From positions 25,680-89,679 of the forward strand of contig CAKSZJ010000013.1 in assembly GCA_934525595.1 (NCBI GenBank): a DNA stretch of 64,000 bases. Direction: 5' to 3'. This document shows positions 45,530-57,976 of this stretch, in pieces. The notes under the pieces are model-generated. The model saw nothing but the letters and a program-made list of their open reading frames with translations. It was not told the origin of the DNA and did no database searches. The position numbers were made by a program, and so were the translations under genes. Source of the DNA: an uncultured Chiayiivirga sp. (GTDB lineage Bacteria; Pseudomonadota; Gammaproteobacteria; Xanthomonadales; Xanthomonadaceae). Each line of letters opens with the position of its first letter. Position 1 is the stretch's first letter.

Positions 45530-46849
45530 ATGCGCATCCTGCGTGAGCTGCCGCTGGCGATCCGCATGGTGGCCCTGGTGCTGTTCGGCATCGTGCTTGC
45601 GGCGGCGGGCGTGGCGTGGCTGTCGCACTGGGTGCCGCCATGGGTCGCGGCCCTGCTCGCCACGGCGGTGGTCGGCGCGATCATGACGCTGCTGGTCTGG
45701 CGCAGCTTCGTGCCGCTGCGCGCCTTGTTCCGCGCCCTGGCCGGCACCGTGGCCGGGTATCGCGATGGCGATTTCAGCTTCGGCATCCGCTGGGATGGCT
45801 ACGCCGACGTGCGCGAACTGGTCGACGCCCACAATGCGCTCGGCAACGCGCTGCGCGAGCAGCGCATCGACATCGTGCAGCGTGAACTGCTGCTGGACAC
45901 CATGGTGCAGAACACCCCGGTCGCGATGCTGCTGCTGGACCCCGCGCGCCGCGTGGTGCTGGGCAATCTGGCCGCGCGCCGCCTGTTCGGCGATGGCCGC
46001 AGGCTGGAAGGACGCGCCCTGGACGAGCTGCTTGAACACGCACCGGCGGCAATCAGCGAGGCCTTCGCGCGCGAGGGCGACGGCATGTTCAGCGCCGGCG
46101 AAGAGGAAGACATCTACCACCTCGCGCGCCGCATGTTCCGCCTCAACGGCCGTCCGCACGAGCTGATCCTGCTGCGCCAGATGACCGCCGAGCTGCGTCG
46201 CCAGGAGGTGCAGACATGGAAGAAGGTGATCCGCGTCATCAGCCATGAACTCAACAACTCGCTCGGCCCCATCGCCTCGCTGGCGCACTCGGGCAAGGAA
46301 CTGGTGAAGCGCGGGCAGCTGGAAAAGCTGCCGGTGGCGCTGGACACCATCGAGGAGCGTGCCCGCCACCTGGACCGCTTCCTGCGCGATTACGCGCGAT
46401 TCGCCAAACTGCCCGTTCCGCGCGTGGAGCCGGTGCAGCTGCGCAGCTTCATCGAACGGCTGCGCACGCAGACGCCGTTCGGCATCGAAGGCGACATCCC
46501 CGAAGGCACCGCGCAGGTCGATCCGGCGCAGCTGGAACAGGCCCTGCTCAACCTTTTGAAGAACGCGCACGAATCCGGTTCGGCCCCCGAGGACGTATCG
46601 CTGTCGCTGCGGCGGCTGGCGGAGGGCTTCCGCATCAAGGTACTGGATCGCGGCAGCGGCATGAGCGAAGCCGCGCTGGCGAACGCGCTGCTTCCCTTCT
46701 ATTCCACCAAGCGGCACGGCACCGGTCTCGGGCTGGCGCTGGCACGCGAAATCACCGAAGCACACGGCGGACGCATCGGCGTGGCGAACCGGGCTGGCGG
46801 CGGATTGTGCGTGTCATTGACCTTGCCGCGCATGCCCCGGCATCCGTAG
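45530..46849 (+). CDS. Membrane sensor histidine kinase (NtrY-like)
   Basis: 439 residues from the ATG at 45530 (a GTG at 45521 is possible). Two membrane helices at about 9-29 and 36-56 enclose almost no periplasmic loop, so sensing is probably within the membrane or through a partner such as the transporter. A HAMP-like linker, then a PAS-like domain (about 115-220), then the H-box ISHELNNSLGPI with His239. The ATPase domain has the N-box NLLKNAHES, G1 DRGSGMS and G2 GTGLGLAL. It starts 11 nt after its regulator. Confidence 0.93.
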   Translation: MRILRELPLAIRMVALVLFGIVLAAAGVAWLSHWVPPWVAALLATAVVGAIMTLLVWRSFVPLRALFRALAGTVAGYRDGDFSFGIRWDGYADVRELVDAHNALGNALREQRIDIVQRELLLDTMVQNTPVAMLLLDPARRVVLGNLAARRLFGDGRRLEGRALDELLEHAPAAISEAFAREGDGMFSAGEEEDIYHLARRMFRLNGRPHELILLRQMTAELRRQEVQTWKKVIRVISHELNNSLGPIASLAHSGKELVKRGQLEKLPVALDTIEERARHLDRFLRDYARFAKLPVPRVEPVQLRSFIERLRTQTPFGIEGDIPEGTAQVDPAQLEQALLNLLKNAHESGSAPEDVSLSLRRLAEGFRIKVLDRGSGMSEAALANALLPFYSTKRHGTGLGLALAREITEAHGGRIGVANRAGGGLCVSLTLPRMPRHP

Positions 46850-46914
46850 AGCCGCCCATTCCCCACGGGAATGGCCAGCGCCTGCCTCCGCGCAGGTTGC
46901 TGCACCGCAGCGCC

Positions 46915-46944
46915 TTGCCCGTCATTCGGGTTGCCTGCTACACT
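46915..46944 (+). promoter_or_regulatory. Predicted promoter of the atp operon
   Basis: TTGCCC (46915-46920), 18-bp spacer, TACACT (46939-46944), about 70 bp upstream of the atpI start. Moderate match to the sigma-70 consensus and correct placement for the operon. Confidence 0.5.
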
Positions 46945-47012
46945 TGATGGGCTTAGCAGGACGGCTTTGCTGTTTTCAGGGGCAAGCGCCGTCTCCCAAC
47001 CGGAAGGCAGCC

Positions 47013-47381
47013 GTGTTCAATTCCGTAAGCCATGGCCGGCGGCAGGCCCTCAAGGCCTTGGTCGCCCAAGCGTTTGCGGTGGCTGTAGCCGCGTTGGCCC
47101 TCCTGGCCGCAAGCCCGGCGCATGCGCTGGCGGCGGTTCTGGGCGGCGGCGCGCTCGCACTGGGAGGCTGGCTGTCGGCCTGGGTCGCTCTGGGAGGCGG
47201 AACGCCGGCTGCGGCCGGACTCGCCCTGGGGCGCCTGGTGACAGGCCTGGTGCTCAAGTGGGCGGTGCTGATCGCAGCGCTCCTGCTCGGACTGGCGGTA
47301 TGGAAACTGCCCCCCGCGGCCTTGGTCGCGGGCGTGATCGTCGCGCTCGTGGCGCAGGTGCTCGCGATGCTGCGGCGCTGA
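47013..47381 (+). CDS. atpI: ATP synthase subunit I
   Basis: 122 residues from a GTG at 47013 with GGAAGG six bases upstream. Four hydrophobic helices; basic N-terminus SHGRRQALKALVAQ as usual for AtpI. It assists c-ring assembly and lies first in the atp operon, 38 bp before atpB. The longer frame from 46944 overlaps the promoter and is rejected. Confidence 0.88.
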   Translation: MFNSVSHGRRQALKALVAQAFAVAVAALALLAASPAHALAAVLGGGALALGGWLSAWVALGGGTPAAAGLALGRLVTGLVLKWAVLIAALLLGLAVWKLPPAALVAGVIVALVAQVLAMLRR

Positions 47382-47419
47382 ACGGCTTACCTCTTCAACT
47401 CAATCGATTTTCAGGGTCC

Positions 47420-48223
47420 ATGCACATGACGGTCGAGGCGGAACTCACTCCGGCAAGCTACATCGGGCACCATCTCCAGTACCTCGACAAGCAGGTTGGC
47501 GACGGCGCGTTCTGGACGCTGCACCTGGACACCCTGATCACCTCCGGTCTGCTCGGGCTGCTGTTCTTCTTCGGCTGCTGGATGGCCACGCGCAAGGCCA
47601 CCGCCGGCGTCCCCGGCAAGTGGCAGGCCTTCATCGAGATCCTGCTGGAGTTCGCCGATCGGCAGGCTCGCGACATCTATCACGGCAAGAGCAAGCTGGT
47701 GACGCCGATCGCGATCACCCTGTTCTTCTGGATCCTGCTGCTCAACGCCACCAAGTTCATTCCGGCCGACTTCATCGCCAAGCCGCTCCAGCTGCTCGGC
47801 GTCGAGTACTGGAAGCCGGTACCCACCGCCGACGTGAACGCCACGCTCGGGCTGTCGATCAGCGTGTTCTTCCTGACCCTGTTCTTCGCGCTCAAGTCCA
47901 AGGGCGTGGGTGGGCTCACCAAGGAATTCCTGACCGCGCCGTTCGGCAAGTGGATGGTGCCATTCAACCTCATCCTCAACATCGTCGAGTGGCTGTCCAA
48001 GCCGATCTCCCTGGCGATGCGTCTTTTCGGCAACATGTTCGGCGGCGAGATCGTCTTCCTGCTGATCTGGGTGCTGGGCGGCGCGGGCATTCTAGGGATG
48101 CTCGGCGGCGCCACCTTCGGCCTGGGCTGGATGATCTTCCACATCCTCGTGGTGCCGCTGCAGGCCTTCATCTTCATGATGCTGTCCATCGTCTACCTCA
48201 GCCTGGCCGAAGACAGCCACTGA
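47420..48223 (+). CDS. atpB: ATP synthase F0 subunit a
   Basis: 267 residues; proton-channel subunit. The key arginine lies in PISLAMRLFGNMFGGEI, and the C-terminal helix LVVPLQAFIFMMLSIVYLSLA is typical. The ATG at 47420 or 47426 is the start; both are close to AGGG. At least five membrane helices. Confidence 0.97.
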   Translation: MHMTVEAELTPASYIGHHLQYLDKQVGDGAFWTLHLDTLITSGLLGLLFFFGCWMATRKATAGVPGKWQAFIEILLEFADRQARDIYHGKSKLVTPIAITLFFWILLLNATKFIPADFIAKPLQLLGVEYWKPVPTADVNATLGLSISVFFLTLFFALKSKGVGGLTKEFLTAPFGKWMVPFNLILNIVEWLSKPISLAMRLFGNMFGGEIVFLLIWVLGGAGILGMLGGATFGLGWMIFHILVVPLQAFIFMMLSIVYLSLAEDSH

Positions 48224-48278
48224 CGTTGTTGTTCCACCCATACCCTTCAACCCTCAGCTATCCGTTTCGGAGTACACC

Positions 48279-48563
48279 ATGGAAACTTTGACCGCCCTCG
48301 CTAACCTCCAGGCCTGGTCCGTCCTGGGCATCGGCATCATGATCGGCCTGAGCGCGCTGGGCGCCGGCCTGGGCCTGGCCATCATGGCCGGCAAGTTCCT
48401 CGAATCGTCCGCCCGCCAGCCCGAGCTGATCCCGGTGCTGCAGGTCCGCATGTTCATCACCGCCGGCCTGATCGACGCCCCGTTCATCATCTCGGCCGCG
48501 GTCGGCCTGCTGTTCGCCTTCGCCAGCCCGTTCCTGAGCGCGCTGCAGGCCTACATCGGCTGA
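48279..48563 (+). CDS. atpE: ATP synthase F0 subunit c
   Basis: 94 residues, two membrane helices joined by the polar loop ARQPEL. The proton-carrying carboxylate is Asp66 in [10 protein letters not shown]. No Na+-binding pattern is evident, so it is proton-coupled. TTTCGGAGTACACC provides a good ribosome binding site, as expected for the highly expressed c subunit. Confidence 0.98.
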   Translation: METLTALANLQAWSVLGIGIMIGLSALGAGLGLAIMAGKFLESSARQPELIPVLQVRMFITAGLIDAPFIISAAVGLLFAFASPFLSALQAYIG

Positions 48564-48675
48564 TCGACGCGGCCCGGCCGCGCGCCGATCGCCCGATCCG
48601 CGCGCACCGCCGGGCCGACTGGATGCCTTCCGGCACGTTTTCCGGAAGCAACCCGACCCCAGGCAGAGCGTACTC

Positions 48676-49146
48676 ATGAACCTCAATCTGACCCTGATTG
48701 CCCAGGCGCTGGCCTTCGCCAGCCTGATCTGGCTGATCGCGCGCTTCATCTGGCCGCCGCTGCTCAACGCGATCGAAGAGCGCCAGAAGAAGATCGCCGA
48801 AGGACTGGCCGCCGCGGACAAGAGCCAGGAAAGTCTGGCCCAGGCCGAGGCGCAGGTCTCCGAACTCCTGCGCGAGGCGCGCACCAAGGCCAACCAGATC
48901 ATCGACCAGGCCAACGCCCGTGCCAACCAGCTCATCGAGCAGGCCAGGCAGGAGGCGATCGTCGAGGCCGAGCAGCAGAAGGCGCTGGCGCAGGCCGAGA
49001 TCCAGTCGGCCACCTTCCGCGCCAAGGAAGAGCTGCGCCGCCAGGTCGCCGATCTGGCCGTGGCCGGCGCCGAGAAGCTGATTTCGCGGCAGATCGACGG
49101 CAGCGCCCAGAAGGCCCTGCTCGACGAACTCGCCGCCCAGCTTTGA
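48676..49146 (+). CDS. atpF: ATP synthase F0 subunit b
   Basis: 156 residues: one N-terminal membrane helix (about 5-27) and a long charged Ala/Gln/Glu-rich helix forming the peripheral stalk. Starts [20 protein letters not shown], typical of gammaproteobacterial AtpF. The 112-bp gap from atpE holds a GCCTTCCGGCACGTTTTCCGGAAG hairpin region and no gene. Confidence 0.97.
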   Translation: MNLNLTLIAQALAFASLIWLIARFIWPPLLNAIEERQKKIAEGLAAADKSQESLAQAEAQVSELLREARTKANQIIDQANARANQLIEQARQEAIVEAEQQKALAQAEIQSATFRAKEELRRQVADLAVAGAEKLISRQIDGSAQKALLDELAAQL

Positions 49147-49161
49147 TTCCGGAGCCTTGCG

Positions 49162-49692
49162 ATGAGCACCGCCTTCACCCTCGCCCGCCCCTACGCCCGC
49201 GCCGCGTTTACGCTGGCACGCGACAAGGGGCGGCTGCCGGCCTGGTCCGACCAGCTCGGGCTGTCCGCCGCCATCGCCGCCGATGACGCGGTCCGTCCGC
49301 TGCTGGCCAGCCCCGGCATGACCGCCGACGCGGCGCTCGCCCTGCTCGCACCACCGCAGGGCGAGGACGCCGACTTCCTGCAGTTCCTGCGCATCCTTGT
49401 TGCCAACGGCAGGCTGCCGCTGCTGCCCGAGATCGCGCAGCTGTTCGAGCAGGCCCGCGCCGAGGCGGAGAAAGTGGTGAAGGTGAAGGTCACCTCGGCC
49501 ACCGCCATGGATGCCGCCGAAGTGGACGCGCTCAGCCTTGCGCTGCGCCGCCGATTCGGCAGCGAGATCGCACTCAGCCACGCGGTCGATCCGACCCTGA
49601 TCGGCGGCGCCATCATCGACGCCGGCGACGTGGTGATCGACGGCTCGGTGCGCGGCAGGCTGGACCGCCTGCGCTCCGAGCTCGCCCAGTGA
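49162..49692 (+). CDS. atpH: ATP synthase F1 subunit delta
   Basis: 176 residues. N-terminal ARPYARAAFTLARDKGRL and C-terminal DPTLIGGAIIDAGDVVIDGS, then RGRLDRLRSEL, are the conserved ends of AtpH, which joins F1 to the b-subunit stalk. 15 bp after atpF. Confidence 0.97.
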   Translation: MSTAFTLARPYARAAFTLARDKGRLPAWSDQLGLSAAIAADDAVRPLLASPGMTADAALALLAPPQGEDADFLQFLRILVANGRLPLLPEIAQLFEQARAEAEKVVKVKVTSATAMDAAEVDALSLALRRRFGSEIALSHAVDPTLIGGAIIDAGDVVIDGSVRGRLDRLRSELAQ

Positions 49693-49746
49693 CGATTCCT
49701 TCTTGAACCATTGTCGGCGCCCGCGCCGGACACCAGGGACACTCCC

Positions 49747-51309
<1,563 letters not shown>

Positions 51310-51438
51310 GACACGGGGCCGAAGACCACAGGTCAGAGGCCCGCGTCGGAAGCGATCGGACGTCAGTGCCAGCGGAGCGTTTCCCCGGCGTCTGACCTCC
51401 GATCCCTGACCCCCCAAGGCGAGCGAAGCGAGCGAGAC
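51310..51438 (+). repeat. Period-7 repeat-containing gap between atpA and atpG
   Basis: A purine-rich left arm contains AGGTCAGAGG (about 51330). The right arm has seven-base units CTGACCT, CCGATCC, CTGACCC (about 51392-51412) before the atpG leader GGCGAGCGAAGCGAGCGAGAC. GGTCAG and CTGACC can pair across the gap. Same placement and period as the arrays at 39440 and 42157. Confidence 0.5.
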
Positions 51439-52302
51439 ATGGCAGGCGGCAGAGAAATCAAAACCAAGATCAAGAGCGTGCAGAACACCCGCAAGGTGAC
51501 GCGCGCGCTGGAAATGGTCTCGGCATCGAAGATCCGCAAGGCGCAGGACCGGATGAAGGCCTCGCGTCCCTATGCGCGCGCGATGCGGCAGGTGATCGGT
51601 CACCTGGCCCGCGCCAACACCGACTACGTGCACCCCTTCCTGGCCGAGCGCGACGAGGTCAAGCGGGTCGGCTACATCATCATTTCCTCCGACCGCGGGC
51701 TGGCCGGCGGCCTCAACAACAACCTCTTCCGCAAGGCCGTTGGCGAACTGCGCGGCTGGCAGGAAAAGGGCGTCGAGGCCGACCTCGTCACCATCGGCCA
51801 GAAGGCCTCGGTGTTCTTCCGCCGCGTCAAGGTCAACATGGTCGGCAGCGTCACCCACATCGGCGACGTGCCCCGGCTCGAGCCGCTGATCGGCGTCATC
51901 AAGGTGATGCTCGACGCCTACAGCGAGGGCCGCCTCGACCGCGTCTACATCGTCTACAACGACTTCGTGAACACGATGGTGCAGCGCGCCGCGTTCGACC
52001 AGCTGCTGCCGCTGCCGGCCTCGGAAACCGAGGTCGTCAAGCACGACTGGGACTACATCTACGAACCCGATCCGGCCACCGTGCTGGACCACGTGATCAA
52101 CCGCTACATCGAGTCGTTGGTCTATCACGCGGTACTGGAGAACGTCGCTTCCGAACACGCCGCGCGCATGGTCGCGATGAAGGCAGCGAGCGACAACGCC
52201 AGCAAGCTGATCGACACGCTCAACCTCGTCTACAACAAGGCCCGCCAGGCCGCGATCACCCAGGAAATCTCGGAGATCGTGGGCGGAGCCGCCGCCGTAT
52301 AA
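51439..52302 (+). CDS. atpG: ATP synthase F1 subunit gamma
   Basis: 287 residues; central rotor shaft. N-terminal [20 protein letters not shown] followed by [14 protein letters not shown], and C-terminal [20 protein letters not shown], are the two conserved shaft helices; [17 protein letters not shown] is the conserved central segment. Confidence 0.98.
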   Translation: MAGGREIKTKIKSVQNTRKVTRALEMVSASKIRKAQDRMKASRPYARAMRQVIGHLARANTDYVHPFLAERDEVKRVGYIIISSDRGLAGGLNNNLFRKAVGELRGWQEKGVEADLVTIGQKASVFFRRVKVNMVGSVTHIGDVPRLEPLIGVIKVMLDAYSEGRLDRVYIVYNDFVNTMVQRAAFDQLLPLPASETEVVKHDWDYIYEPDPATVLDHVINRYIESLVYHAVLENVASEHAARMVAMKAASDNASKLIDTLNLVYNKARQAAITQEISEIVGGAAAV

Positions 52303-53853
<1,551 letters not shown>

Positions 53854-53867
53854 GCGGCGTGACCTTT

Positions 53868-54000
53868 GCGAATCGAATCGATAATCGGACAGCGCGGACG
53901 CGGATGGCGGAGCAACCGGGCGCTGCGGAACGGATGAACGAGGCGCGGCCTCTCGCCCGATTCGCACTCCCGCTCCCCACTCCCGCCACCGCGACAGCGA
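53868..54000 (+). repeat. Inverted/period-7 repeat in the atpD-atpC gap
   Basis: GCGAATCG (53868-53875) is exactly complementary to CGATTCGC (53958-53965). The right arm continues with seven-base units ACTCCCG, CTCCCCA, CTCCCGC before the atpC leader. It makes the atpD-atpC spacing 154 bp, long for this operon. Confidence 0.55.
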
Positions 54001-54007
54001 GGCAACC

Positions 54008-54430
54008 ATGAGCACCTTCCGTTGTGACATCGTCAGCGCCGAGAGCGAGATCTTCCAGGGCGAAGCCACGCTGGTCGTCGCCACCGGCGAGGTCGGCGAA
54101 CTCGGCATCGCGGCGCGCCACACGCCGCTCATCACGCGCCTGAAGCCCGGCAAGGTCGTGGTTACCCGCCCCGACGGCGAGCGCCTGGATTTCGCCGTGT
54201 CCGGCGGCATCCTCGAAGTTCAGCCGGACGTGGTGACGGTGCTGGCAGACACCGCCATCCGCGCCGAGGAAATCGATGAAGCCGCGGTGCGCAAGGCCAA
54301 GGAAGAGGCCGAGCGCGTGCTGGCCGGCCGCGGCGAGGCGATGGAGCTTTCCGAAGCCCAGGCCAAGCTGGCCGAGTCGCTTGCACAGCTCCAGGCGCTG
54401 GAGCGTCTGCGCAAGAACCTCAAGCACTGA
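54008..54430 (+). CDS. atpC: ATP synthase F1 subunit epsilon
   Basis: 140 residues. N-terminal beta-sandwich ([30 protein letters not shown]) and C-terminal two-helix hairpin (about 90-138), the usual inhibitory epsilon architecture. Last gene of the operon, followed 30 bp later by a strong terminator. Confidence 0.97.
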   Translation: MSTFRCDIVSAESEIFQGEATLVVATGEVGELGIAARHTPLITRLKPGKVVVTRPDGERLDFAVSGGILEVQPDVVTVLADTAIRAEEIDEAAVRKAKEEAERVLAGRGEAMELSEAQAKLAESLAQLQALERLRKNLKH

Positions 54431-54459
54431 CCGGTTCGCGCAAGCCGCCACCGTATCGG

Positions 54460-54491
54460 AAGCGCCGGCCCTGTGCCGGCGCTTTTCGTTT
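54460..54491 (+). terminator. Intrinsic terminator of the atp operon
   Basis: Ten-bp stem AAGCGCCGGC / GCCGGCGCTT with a 5-base loop, followed by TTTTCGTTTC. Placed 30 bp after atpC. Confidence 0.9.
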
Positions 54492-54531
54492 CAGGCGCAG
54501 GCACGGCGCCATGCGCTTCCCCGAGTCGGCA

Positions 54532-55512
54532 TCACGCTCCGGCACGCGCCTTCAGGCGTGGATGCACGGGCATTCTCGGCTCCGCGTTCACGTCGAAGTT
54601 GAGCCACGACAGCAGCATCTGGCTGCCCAGGATGATCGGCAGAGCCGCGAGCATGACCGTGCCCGCGGTCGCGGGCGTGCCGCTTCGCACCGACTCGACC
54701 CACTGCAGGGCACCATAGCCGGTGCCCCACAGCCATAGCGCGGTGCCCAGCACCAGCTCAACGCTGGCCACCGAGAATCCGCGCACGAAGTAGTCGTACA
54801 GCACCCGCCGCGCGGCATTGCGCGCGTGCCCCAGCAGGAACGGCCCGATCACCCGCAGCGGGCGCAGGCTGGAAGGTTCGCCTTCATAGCGCGCCTCCAT
54901 CGGGACATCGGCCACCACCGCGTCCAGCGCGTTGAGGTGGTAAAGCAGATCCGACTCGAAGAAATAGCGATGCGCCACCCGCTCCAGCTCCAGCTCGCCC
55001 ACCAGCTCGCGGCGGATCGCCGTATAGCCGTTGGTCGGGTCGGCAATCTGCCAGTAACCGCTGGACAGCTTGGTGAGAAAGGACAGCACCGCGTTGCCCA
55101 CCAGCCGCACCCGCGGCATCCGCCGCACGAAGCCGATGCGGTGGAACCGGTTTCCCTTGGCGTAGTCGGCCAGTCCCGCCAGCAGCGGTGCGGCAAAGCG
55201 CGGCAGCAGGGCGGGATCCATTTGCCCGTCGCCGTCGATCTTGACGATGACCTCGGCGGGCGTATCCAGCGCTGCGCGGTACCCCGTCATCACCGCTCCG
55301 CCCACGCCCTGGTTTGTTTCGTGGTGCAGCACCTGGACGCGCGGATCGCGGCAGTTCGCGGTGATCCAGCGGCCGCTTTCCTCAGGACAGGCATCATCCA
55401 CCGCGAAGATCCAGCCCACCTCCGGGCCGATGGCTGCGATCACCTCCAGCACCTGATCGCGCACCCGGAAGCACGGAATGACGACGGCGATGCGGGGAGG
55501 CTGAATGTTCAT
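54532..55512 (-). CDS. Family-2 glycosyltransferase with C-terminal membrane helices
   Basis: 326 residues from the ATG at 55512, which overlaps the GtrA stop (ATGA). GT-A fold: IAVVIPCFRVRDQV, IFAVDDACPEES, and the metal-binding DGDGQMDP, followed by ADPTNGYTAIRRELV. Two hydrophobic helices near 240-262 and 275-297 anchor it in the inner membrane. This architecture with a GtrA neighbour is that of dolichyl/undecaprenyl-phosphate sugar synthases that prepare lipid-linked sugars for transfer on the periplasmic side. The sugar is unknown. It converges on the atp operon. Confidence 0.92.
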   Translation of the reverse strand: MNIQPPRIAVVIPCFRVRDQVLEVIAAIGPEVGWIFAVDDACPEESGRWITANCRDPRVQVLHHETNQGVGGAVMTGYRAALDTPAEVIVKIDGDGQMDPALLPRFAAPLLAGLADYAKGNRFHRIGFVRRMPRVRLVGNAVLSFLTKLSSGYWQIADPTNGYTAIRRELVGELELERVAHRYFFESDLLYHLNALDAVVADVPMEARYEGEPSSLRPLRVIGPFLLGHARNAARRVLYDYFVRGFSVASVELVLGTALWLWGTGYGALQWVESVRSGTPATAGTVMLAALPIILGSQMLLSWLNFDVNAEPRMPVHPRLKARAGA

Positions 55513-55895
55513 CTGACGCGGTAGATCCATAGGCGCGAAACGAAAAAGCTGACGACGGCCAGCGCGGCTTCCACGGCAGGCTTGGCGATCCAGGCCGCCC
55601 GCAGGCCGAGGTTGGATTCGACGGCAGCCAGCGCGAGCGTGCTGGCGCCGGTCAGGAGCAGCCATGCGATCAGGAAGCGAGCCAGCGCCGCCAGCCCAAG
55701 ACGCGATTCCGGCCCGCCAAACGTGAAACGCCCGTTGAGCCAGAAGCCTAGCATCGCGCCACAGACCCGGCCGATGACGTTCGCCACGCCCAACGCCACG
55801 CCGGCCCGGCTGAGGCCTATCGTGACCGCAGAATCGAGCACCAGCTGGATGCCGCCCATCAGGAGGAACAGCGGCGCCTGGCGGGCCAGACTCAC
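55509..55895 (-). CDS. GtrA family membrane protein
   Basis: 128 residues from a GTG at 55895 (GGAGGGG seven bases upstream; overlaps the upstream stop as GTGA). Four membrane helices, with GRVCGAMLGFWLNGRFTFG typical of GtrA proteins, thought to flip or handle polyprenyl-linked sugars. Coupled by overlapping codons to genes on both sides. Confidence 0.9.
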   Translation of the reverse strand: MSLARQAPLFLLMGGIQLVLDSAVTIGLSRAGVALGVANVIGRVCGAMLGFWLNGRFTFGGPESRLGLAALARFLIAWLLLTGASTLALAAVESNLGLRAAWIAKPAVEAALAVVSFFVSRLWIYRVR

Positions 55896-57919
55896 GGCTC
55901 GTTCCCCTCCGCTGCCGGCATCTGCCACCACTCGGCCGGCCCGACCGCGGAAAGCCGTCGCGCACCCGCCCGTTCAAGCGCGCGCAGGCGCACCTCGCGG
56001 GTCGAGTCGCGCCGCACGATCACGTCGCTGGCGCCCTCGTCGCGCAGCAGCGCGACCCAGGCGCTGCCGTCGGGCACCTCGTCGGCGAGCCGGGCGGCAC
56101 GCCGGAGGTCCGGGTCGTACCAGACCGTGGTGCGGCCGCGACTGCCGGCTTCGGCGAAATAGGGGTTCGCATCGTCGAGAAAAACCACGGTGCCGGACGG
56201 CGACCCCGCCTTTCGCAGCTGGCGCATCAGCACCCGCTCCGGCACGTAGGTCTCGAACACCGGCCGATCCGCACCAAGACGCGCAACGCTCAGCCGCACC
56301 GCGCCCTCGCGCATCATCCACTGGGCGCTCGCCTGGAACACCAGATTCGCCGCGCAGACCAGTACCACCACCGCCGCACCCAGGCGCGGCTGCCACCGCA
56401 TCGCGGCGATTGCCGCCACCACCGTCACCAGCACCATGCCCGGAAAGGCGTAGCGCAGGTATTGCAGGGCCAGCAGCGGAACGAACAGCAGCGCGAGCGA
56501 AAGGCCCATCGCCAGCCGCGCGCCGGGCCGCACCAGTGCGAGAGCCACCGCGCCCGCCAGCGCCAGCACCGCAAAGCCGGCCGACCCCGCATAGCTCTCG
56601 TTGAAGTCGTGCGTCCGAAAGGTCATGTCCCACAGCAGCGCCGGCCCGAATCCCGTCGCCCAGCGCGCGTCGAGCATGTTCTCTGGTTTGAAATAGGGCG
56701 AATGGAACCAGCCGTTGAACAGCGGCAGGAACGGATTGCCCGCAATCACCAGCGCATAGGTATAGCTCGACCCGGCCACCAGCGCGAAGAGGAGCGCGAG
56801 CGCCGCGATGCGGCGCGCAGGGGGCCAGGGAAAACGCACCAGTGCGATGAGCAGCAACAAGGCCGCGAGCACCGCCGCGGTCAGTTTCAGCGCGGCCAAG
56901 CCCGCCGCCAGCAGGACCACGGCCAGCCAGCCGGGCCAATCCAGCGTGCGGCGCTCCACAACCAGCGCCAGCAGCCAGGCCAGAAGCGCCGTGGTCGGAA
57001 GCTCGGTGTGCATGCTGCCCATGAGGGTGGCGGTCAGCGGGAAGCTGCAAAACAACGCGATCGCGAGCCAGCGCACCCAGGCCGGCGCATTCAGCGCCCG
57101 TCCCAGGCGCCACAGCCCGCCCGCCGCGATCGCAAGCCACATCGCATTGACCGGACCCCGCGCTTCCGCCCCGCCGATCAGTTGTGCAATCGCATGAAGC
57201 ACGTCCGAGGCCCAGGGAGCCAGGGCCCAGACCTGCGTCGACGGATCAAGCAGGTAACGGCCTTCCAGCTGCAGCTGCCAGGGCAGGCGCAGGTGGTAGA
57301 CCAGGTCGTCGAACTGCAGGGTCGGAAGCCAGGCGCCGGTGCTGGCCAGGCCCAGAATCAGGACGCTGAAAGCCGCCGATTTCGGCGCACCGCGCGTCGC
57401 CTGCGACCACGCGTCGCCCAGCGCGCCCAGCGAGCGCCCGATCGCCTTGCGCCGCCAGAACATCGCGGCCAAGGCCAGCCCCAGATACAGCGCGCCCCAG
57501 TGCACCGGCAGCGGCAACAGCCACCCGATCACGCCGGCGATCGTGAGCAGGCCGAGCGCCGCCTGGAGCCCCGCCGACTCCCGCGGGCTCAGCGCGCTGC
57601 CGAGCGCCAGCGCCGCCCCGATCAGGACGAGCGTCGCAAGCGTCGGAAGGGGCCCTGCGAAAAGCGCGAGGCACAGGAGCCAGAGCACCGCCAGCGCGCC
57701 GGCCAGTGAACCGCCGGACAGGCGCCGCCCCAGCCACGCGAGGGCCAGCGCGACGGTGGCGATGCCAAGACACTCCAGTGCACGCATCGATGGAAGCTGC
57801 TCCCACAGCCGATACCGCACCACGCCGCCCGCCACGAGCAATGGTCCCAGCCACAGGAGGCTGCTGCCGGCAAGCGTTGAAACGCGCCCGGAGATCGGGC
57901 GCAAAGGGGCGGTGTCCAT
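55892..57919 (-). CDS. Large polytopic membrane protein, possible lipid-linked-sugar glycosyltransferase
   Basis: 675 residues from the ATG at 57919 with about 13-15 predicted membrane helices and a soluble C-terminal domain of about 130 residues (from [20 protein letters not shown]). An acidic motif [18 protein letters not shown] follows an early helix, recalling the catalytic loop of GT-C/ArnT-PMT-like enzymes. With the GtrA and GT2 genes overlapping downstream, a three-gene surface-glycosylation unit is likely. I cannot name the acceptor. Divergent from glmU with only 57 bp between starts. Confidence 0.8.
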   Translation of the reverse strand: MDTAPLRPISGRVSTLAGSSLLWLGPLLVAGGVVRYRLWEQLPSMRALECLGIATVALALAWLGRRLSGGSLAGALAVLWLLCLALFAGPLPTLATLVLIGAALALGSALSPRESAGLQAALGLLTIAGVIGWLLPLPVHWGALYLGLALAAMFWRRKAIGRSLGALGDAWSQATRGAPKSAAFSVLILGLASTGAWLPTLQFDDLVYHLRLPWQLQLEGRYLLDPSTQVWALAPWASDVLHAIAQLIGGAEARGPVNAMWLAIAAGGLWRLGRALNAPAWVRWLAIALFCSFPLTATLMGSMHTELPTTALLAWLLALVVERRTLDWPGWLAVVLLAAGLAALKLTAAVLAALLLLIALVRFPWPPARRIAALALLFALVAGSSYTYALVIAGNPFLPLFNGWFHSPYFKPENMLDARWATGFGPALLWDMTFRTHDFNESYAGSAGFAVLALAGAVALALVRPGARLAMGLSLALLFVPLLALQYLRYAFPGMVLVTVVAAIAAMRWQPRLGAAVVVLVCAANLVFQASAQWMMREGAVRLSVARLGADRPVFETYVPERVLMRQLRKAGSPSGTVVFLDDANPYFAEAGSRGRTTVWYDPDLRRAARLADEVPDGSAWVALLRDEGASDVIVRRDSTREVRLRALERAGARRLSAVGPAEWWQMPAAEGNEP

Positions 57920-57976
57920 CGCGCTTATGCTACACGTACGCCTGCCGATAGAATCGCAGCAGGACTTGGAGAACGC

